In this document: positions 12,192 to 15,935 of the stretch, piece by piece
Numbering within the stretch: position 1 is the stretch's first letter
Layout: each line of letters starts with the position of its first letter
Assembly (NCBI GenBank): GCA_902489295.1
Contig: CABTZM010000032.1
Location: 1-15,935, forward strand
Origin: an uncultured Collinsella sp.
GTDB taxonomy: Bacteria; Actinomycetota; Coriobacteriia; Coriobacteriales; Coriobacteriaceae
Direction of reading: 5' to 3'
DNA: 15,935 bases
The notes under the pieces: model-generated
Databases searched by the model: none
What the model saw: only the letters and a program-made list of their open reading frames with translations
Told to the model about the DNA's origin: nothing
Made by a program: the position numbers and the translations under genes

Positions 12192-14316
12192 GTGTTTCTG
12201 GTCTAGACGCGTTTTGACGCACCGTCCGAGCTGCCATCGCAAGCGAGGCGGCTTTATGGGTCGAGCCGGTGTCGATCTGTTTATCGAAGACGGCGCCTAT
12301 ACCACGCTTTCTTCTGCCGTGGTCATCCTAGTGGTGCTCACATTGTTGTTTTCGTCGACCGCGGCGATATGGAGCATGTCGCGTGCCGGGGATACCCAGG
12401 TGGCGGCTGATAGTGGCGCGCTGGCGGGTGCCAACGTAGTGTCGTCCTATCACACGGCTGCCACGGTGGTTGATGCGAGCATCTTGAGTCTGGGGCTGGC
12501 GGGGTTTGCCACGATCGGGACGGGCCTGGTCGCCATCCTCATCCCGGGTGCCGAGCCGGTTGCCGGCAATATGGTCGACACCGGGATTGAGATCATTAAA
12601 ACGCGCAACAAGTTTGCCAAAAGCGCATCGGAAGGCTTACAGAAAATCGAGACGGCTCTGCCGTATCTGATCGCCGCGCGTGCCACGCAGGCGGTGTCGT
12701 CGCAGGATACCGATAGTGTGACCTATACCGGTACGGCGCTTGCCGTGCCCAGGACATCCGAGTCGGACTTCGCTGCGCTCAAAGGGTCAGAGATCTCGAC
12801 CGATACCATTAAAGACACATCAGATGATTTAGAGTGTGCGGCCGAGGAGCTGCGGAAGGCTTCTGAGGACACGGCGAAGGCTAAAGAGTGTGCTTGGCTG
12901 GCGGATTGTGGTGGGTCGGACAAGGGCTCGGTCGGCAGCTATTCTTGCATGTGGGAGCGTGCGAAAAGCCTAACGGATCTCTCCGGTGTTCAAAATCCGC
13001 ACTACTCATCGAGCGTTACGTGGGAGCCCCAAGTTGCCCTTGATCGCGCGAAGGACTACTACCATTGGCGTCTGACAAATGAGAAGCCCCACGGCTCGAG
13101 TGTCGAGATGAAGGCAGAGTCTGCGGCGCGTAAGGCGTTTTATACCTATGCGAGCGCGGAGGTCGATCGGGCACATATAACCGAGAACGGAGACAGGGTC
13201 TCCTCCTATATTCCGCTGCTGCCGCGCAACTCTGATGAGGTTCGGGCGACGGAACTCTATACCGATGCGGTGTGGCCGACGAGCGTGAACGATGACAAGG
13301 CGTATCTGCATTACGGGACGACCTGCCCTAACTATAAGAAGGGGACGCCGAGCGGATTTGCTTCGGTTGCCGATTACGATGGACAGGATAAATGCAGCAA
13401 ATGCCATTTTGGCGTTTTGTCGCTTGGTGCTGTTGCGGCGCCTTCAACCTCTATCGAAAACGGCTTCGAATATCACTTCGACGAGTTCAAAAAGGCCTTG
13501 GAGGAATACGTCAAATGTCGGAACAAAGAGCTTGAGCTCATGCGTCAGACCGAGGATGAGGCCGACCGTGCGAGCAATGCGTTTGACCAGGCCATTAAAG
13601 CGCTTTCGGGCGAGCGTCCGCGTATCGCTCCGCCCGGTCGCAACGGCGTGGTTGCCTTTGCGGTTTCGGGTGCCATCTCGAGCCCCGATGAGCTCAACTC
13701 TTCGTTTAACACGGCAGTCAGGCTTGGCGATCGCGGTGCCATCTCTGCCGCGGTGCTGGCGCCCGATGAGGCGACGGCGCAAAACAACGTGCTTTCGCGA
13801 TTTTTCTCGACATTGAAGGAACGCTCGGGTGGCGTTGCCGGCGTACTCGATGGCGTCATGGATGTCTGGGGACGGCTGCTTGTGGGATACGGAGACATCC
13901 AAGGTTCGGCCGACGAACTTATGGACGAGATGATTAAAGGCCTAGGAGGGGGCAGCGGCGCGTTGGGCTCCATTGCATCGTGGCTCGGCGATACCGTTTC
14001 GGCGTCCGTGGCGGCGCTGGGTTTGGAACCGTGCGACTTGCGCCTGCGAAAGCCGGTGCTGACTGATTCCGCCAACGTCATTAAGAGTCCGGGGTCTGAC
14101 ATTGCCGGTCTCTCTCAAGCGCAAGACAAGCTGCGAAGTATTCCGTTGGGCGTGACCGATCCCAAGGCGCTTTGCGAGGTGTTGGAATATCAAGTCGAAC
14201 GCACCATCAGCGGTACGGTGTTCACGCTTGCGGAGATTCCTCTGCCCGGCGGCGGCTCCATCCCACTCACCGTCGATGTCGCCACGCTGGTTGGCGCTCT
14301 GGGCGGTGGGTCGTAA
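12163..14316 (+). CDS. Large Tad/TadG-like pilus-associated protein
   Basis: The 717-residue product has a basic N-terminus (1-35) and a Tad/TadG-like N-terminal module (about 40-92: IEDGAYTTLSSAVVILVVLT, then QVAADSGALAGA) with one membrane segment (50-70). A second hydrophobic stretch lies at 108-130, followed by a long extracellular part. The middle (about 200-500) has more AT-rich codons than its neighbours and several Cys, including TTCP (386-389) and CSKCH (411-415). A charged helical segment (about 440-480) follows. TadG-like proteins are minor or tip components linked to adhesion; this one is much larger than typical TadG (about 350-550). ATG 12163 is chosen because GGAGGGAG (12152-12159) precedes it. 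It overlaps the TadE-like gene by 29 bases and the next start by one base (TAATG). Confidence 0.8.
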   Translation: MIRGLLHGIKCFWSRRVLTHRPSCHRKRGGFMGRAGVDLFIEDGAYTTLSSAVVILVVLTLLFSSTAAIWSMSRAGDTQVAADSGALAGANVVSSYHTAATVVDASILSLGLAGFATIGTGLVAILIPGAEPVAGNMVDTGIEIIKTRNKFAKSASEGLQKIETALPYLIAARATQAVSSQDTDSVTYTGTALAVPRTSESDFAALKGSEISTDTIKDTSDDLECAAEELRKASEDTAKAKECAWLADCGGSDKGSVGSYSCMWERAKSLTDLSGVQNPHYSSSVTWEPQVALDRAKDYYHWRLTNEKPHGSSVEMKAESAARKAFYTYASAEVDRAHITENGDRVSSYIPLLPRNSDEVRATELYTDAVWPTSVNDDKAYLHYGTTCPNYKKGTPSGFASVADYDGQDKCSKCHFGVLSLGAVAAPSTSIENGFEYHFDEFKKALEEYVKCRNKELELMRQTEDEADRASNAFDQAIKALSGERPRIAPPGRNGVVAFAVSGAISSPDELNSSFNTAVRLGDRGAISAAVLAPDEATAQNNVLSRFFSTLKERSGGVAGVLDGVMDVWGRLLVGYGDIQGSADELMDEMIKGLGGGSGALGSIASWLGDTVSASVAALGLEPCDLRLRKPVLTDSANVIKSPGSDIAGLSQAQDKLRSIPLGVTDPKALCEVLEYQVERTISGTVFTLAEIPLPGGGSIPLTVDVATLVGALGGGS

Positions 14317-14792
14317 TGAGTATCCGCATGCGTCTGCGCGAGGAGCGCGCCCAAGCGACGGTGGAGATGGCAGTGGTTACGCCCGTTTTGCTGGTGCTGG
14401 CACTCATCGTGTACAACGTCATGATCTTTGCCAGCGCTGTCGCGCGCTTCGACCGCGTGGTACCCGACATCGTGTTGGCGCACGCCGTGGCGTCGGAGGG
14501 GGAGGGCGATGGCAGCTCCATCGATGCTTCCGCGACCGTTCAGGCTCAGATCCAACATGCCATGGAAGGCTATGACTTGCTGATCGAGGTCTCGAGCGAA
14601 CAGGGTGCGACGACATCGGATGGCGGTTTGCTTTCGCTTTCCGGCACGTTTAGGACCTATACCTGCACCATGCGCTATGAGCCGTGGCCGAGCTCGCTCA
14701 GCATCGCCGGCGTTTCGCTGGGGGCACCGGCAACGTTGTCACACGAGCGCGCGGTGACGGTCGATCCGTGGCGTCCGGGGGTGGTCATGTGA
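14316..14792 (+). CDS. Second TadE-like pseudopilin
   Basis: This is a 158-residue prepilin-like protein. The leader MSIRMRLREERA is followed by QATVEMAVVTPVLLVLALIV, a type IV-like hydrophobic helix (about 18-43) with Glu at +5 (E17) for cleavage at A12|Q13. The outer domain (45-158) has no family I can name. It probably forms part of a minor-pilin or tip complex with the other TadE/TadG-like products. ATG 14316 shares a base with the preceding TAA, and the upstream GGCGGTGGG is a mediocre ribosome site, so coupling is likely; ATG 14328 is an alternative. The end overlaps the next gene as GTGA. Confidence 0.8.
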   Translation: MSIRMRLREERAQATVEMAVVTPVLLVLALIVYNVMIFASAVARFDRVVPDIVLAHAVASEGEGDGSSIDASATVQAQIQHAMEGYDLLIEVSSEQGATTSDGGLLSLSGTFRTYTCTMRYEPWPSSLSIAGVSLGAPATLSHERAVTVDPWRPGVVM

Positions 14793-15148
14793 CCGCGGTC
14801 TCGTCCTACATCGCCTACGCGCGGGCACTCAATAGGCTGGGCTGGACGCCGGCCGAGTTTGCGGTGGCGGAGTCGTTTGCCGTGCGCCTGCGCGGCATGC
14901 TGGGACGGTGTCCGGTTGCCGCCAACGGTCTGCCGCTCGTCATGGCGTTTCCACGCTGCTCTTCGGTCCACACGTGTTTTATGGCCTATCCCATCGACAT
15001 CGCCTTCATCGATCGCGACGGCAATATCCTCGCGCGCTACGAAAACGTATGTCCCTGGCGTATGTGCTCCTGCTCCGGCGCCTGGGCCGCACTAGAACGC
15101 TCTTCAATCATTGTTTCGACCCCTGCTCTCCAACGCGTGCCGGCTTAA
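14789..15148 (+). CDS. DUF192-family protein, last gene of the pilus operon
   Basis: The 119-residue product matches the DUF192 pattern: RLRGMLGRCP (the usual GLM/GML start), VMAFPRCSSVHTCFMAYPID (normally phenylalanine-tryptophan-methionine then LDI), IAFIDRDGNILARYENVCPW, and a final alanine-rich LE-type helix (GAWAALERS). The biochemical role of the family is unsettled. It has no signal peptide here, so it probably acts in the cytosol. Five Cys between about 65 and 95 (TCF, NVCPWRMCSC) are unusual and could bind metal. GTG 14789 overlaps the TadE-like stop as GTGA and follows a G-rich GGGGGTGG. Being inside the coupled operon suggests a pilus-related job. The family call is fairly confident, the function unknown. 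Confidence 0.78.
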   Translation: MTAVSSYIAYARALNRLGWTPAEFAVAESFAVRLRGMLGRCPVAANGLPLVMAFPRCSSVHTCFMAYPIDIAFIDRDGNILARYENVCPWRMCSCSGAWAALERSSIIVSTPALQRVPA

Positions 15149-15166
15149 GAATTGGCGACAGCGGAC

Positions 15167-15181
15167 TTTCGTCATACGAAA
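15167..15181. promoter_or_regulatory. Palindromic candidate operator before the toxin-antitoxin-like pair
   Basis: TTTCGT (15167-15172) and ACGAAA (15176-15181) form a perfect inverted repeat with a 3-base centre, 26 bases upstream of the first gene of the pair. TTGGCG (15152-15157) upstream could serve as a weak -35, so the palindrome would overlap the promoter. That is where ribbon-helix-helix antitoxins usually bind their own operon. The repeat is seen; the binding is inferred. Confidence 0.45.
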
Positions 15182-15206
15182 TTGGGTAAGATGGAGGAGA
15201 AGATGC

Positions 15207-15473
15207 ATGGATGTTGAGATCCATCCCAACGCTAAAAAGCACCTGACAGAACAGCAGGTGCTTAGCGCTTGGCTTGCGGTTACTGAGTGCATTCGTCGCG
15301 AGTCGAAGGACGAGCCGCCGAGATGGCTTGCGATTGGATGGCTTCCGGACGGTCGGAGTGTGGAGCTCGTTGCGGTCGAACTTATTCGTGGACGGCTCAT
15401 CATTCATGCATTGTCTCCGGTTCAGAAGAAATTCTGGCAAGAGATTGAGCGAGCTCGGCAAAGGGGTCGATGA
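15207..15473 (+). CDS. Putative toxin of a toxin-antitoxin-like pair (BrnT-like)
   Basis: The 88-residue basic protein has a short N-terminal segment MDVEIHPNAKKHLTEQQVL, a helix, then a beta-rich core (RWLAIGWLPDGRSVELVAVE, RGRLIIHALSP) and a C-terminal helix (VQKKFWQEIERARQRGR). The layout (KH-like motif near the start, a glycine turn with DGR, a late isoleucine-isoleucine-histidine-alanine strand before a basic helix) resembles BrnT/RelE-fold toxins, but I cannot show homology by motif alone. GGAGG (15193-15197) lies nine bases before the ATG. The stop overlaps the downstream ribbon-helix-helix-like gene as ATGA, the toxin-first order seen in brnTA. Codons are less GC-rich than in the pilus genes, which may reflect transfer. 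Confidence 0.6.
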   Translation: MDVEIHPNAKKHLTEQQVLSAWLAVTECIRRESKDEPPRWLAIGWLPDGRSVELVAVELIRGRLIIHALSPVQKKFWQEIERARQRGR

Positions 15474-15757
15474 TGGGCAAGACATATACGGCCGCTAATG
15501 GTCAGGTTGTAACGGATGAAATGATTGACACGTGGTGCGAGTCGTACGAGCGTGGCGAGTTTCCGGATGGCGAACACACCGTTGGAGGGGTCGTGCACGG
15601 GCGGCCCCCGCTCTCAAGTGAGGGGACGGCAACGCTATCGGTCAAGATTCCCCTAGGAATGAAGGAGGCGATTCGTCGAAGGGCGGCAGCCGAGGGGATG
15701 ACGCCAAGTGAGTTTGCTCGTGTGGCCCTGAGCGAAAAGCTTCTTGCGGCTGGATGA
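15470..15757 (+). CDS. Putative antitoxin with C-terminal ribbon-helix-helix-like domain
   Basis: The 95-residue protein has an acidic N-terminal half (MIDTWCESYERGEFPDGEHT), likely to contact the partner protein, and a C-terminal segment LSVKIPLGMKEAIRRRAAAE followed by GMTPSEFARVALSEKLL. That is the strand-helix-helix pattern of ribbon-helix-helix repressors such as those paired with BrnT-like toxins. The likely role is to neutralise the upstream product and repress the operon at the palindrome 15167-15181. The start overlaps the upstream stop (ATGA); ATG 15473 is an alternative better spaced from AAGGGG (15461-15466). The RHH call is fairly good; the toxin-antitoxin function is inferred. 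Confidence 0.65.
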   Translation: MMGKTYTAANGQVVTDEMIDTWCESYERGEFPDGEHTVGGVVHGRPPLSSEGTATLSVKIPLGMKEAIRRRAAAEGMTPSEFARVALSEKLLAAG

Positions 15758-15832
15758 TGCCTCTGACGGGCTGTTCTGTGGGGCCGAGGTTGTGGCTGAT
15801 GCCGTACTCAAAAACTTTTTTAAAATTCTCGG

Positions 15833-15860
15833 TTGACCGGAGCGCGTCCTTGGTTATACT
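15833..15860 (+). promoter_or_regulatory. Promoter of tRNA-Phe
   Basis: TTGACC (15833-15838) and TATACT (15855-15860) are separated by 16 bp, each a 5-of-6 match to the sigma-70 consensus. The AT-rich stretch 15808-15829 just upstream fits an UP element of a stable-RNA promoter. Transcription would start near 15867, where a small hairpin GCCTTG-aaa-CAAGGC (15867-15881) begins, ahead of the tRNA. I see no gene between 15758 and 15892. Confidence 0.75.
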
Positions 15861-15892
15861 AATCAAGCCTTGAAACAAGGCACACCTCAAAT

Positions 15893-15935
<43 letters not shown>

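Overview
The window is a high-GC (roughly 60% by eye) bacterial segment with strong GGAGG-type ribosome binding sites and long GC-driven antisense reading frames. Its gene set (actinobacterial-style Flp/Tad pilus genes without a secretin, a Ca2+-type P-ATPase, RsgA and pyruvate kinase) suggests a monoderm actinobacterium. My best guess is a gut Coriobacteriia such as Collinsella. That placement is inferred from composition and protein style, not from a database search.

Layout: (1) 1-755, minus strand: the first half of a pyruvate kinase gene. (2) 756-1197: a 442-bp divergent intergenic region holding the pyk promoter, an inverted repeat, a candidate ATPase promoter and a highly structured leader that buries the ATPase Shine-Dalgarno sequence. 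(3) 1198-3879: an 893-residue calcium-type P-type ATPase. (4) 3880-4120: a ~90-nt GC-rich imperfect palindrome followed by a strong intrinsic terminator. (5) 4121-5305: rsgA, a ribosome-assembly GTPase, with its own terminator. (6) 5358-5557: a control region with repeats around a perfect TTGACA. (7) 5558-15148: a tightly packed 12-gene operon for a Tad/Flp pilus in the order cpaB, cpaE-like ATPase, cpaF, tadB, tadC, flp, unknown membrane protein, second pilin-like protein, TadE-like, large Tad/TadG-like protein, second TadE-like, DUF192. (8) 15207-15757: a two-gene module resembling a toxin-antitoxin pair. (9) From 15893: tRNA-Phe(GAA), cut by the window end.

The pilus genes form one machine. 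CpaF supplies ATP-driven polymerisation. TadB and TadC are the membrane platform. The CpaE-like protein probably positions it. CpaB is an envelope-facing SAF-domain assembly protein. Flp is the main subunit, and the pilin-like, TadE-like and TadG-like proteins are probably minor or tip subunits. Every junction overlaps or is separated by 10 bp or less, so translational coupling is likely. No prepilin peptidase and no secretin gene are present here.

The most interesting signal is the ATPase leader (about 1086-1190). Hairpin 1 displays a 7-nt loop that is perfectly complementary to the apical loop of hairpin 2, and the 12-bp outer stem of hairpin 2 contains the whole Shine-Dalgarno sequence. 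A further mutually exclusive pairing is also available. This looks like an unassigned cis-regulatory RNA. Other points of note are the shared A|QxTxE prepilin motif in four proteins, the missing conventional start next to the TadE-like prepilin motif, a Cys/CxxCH-bearing insert in the TadG-like protein, and the large palindrome after the ATPase.
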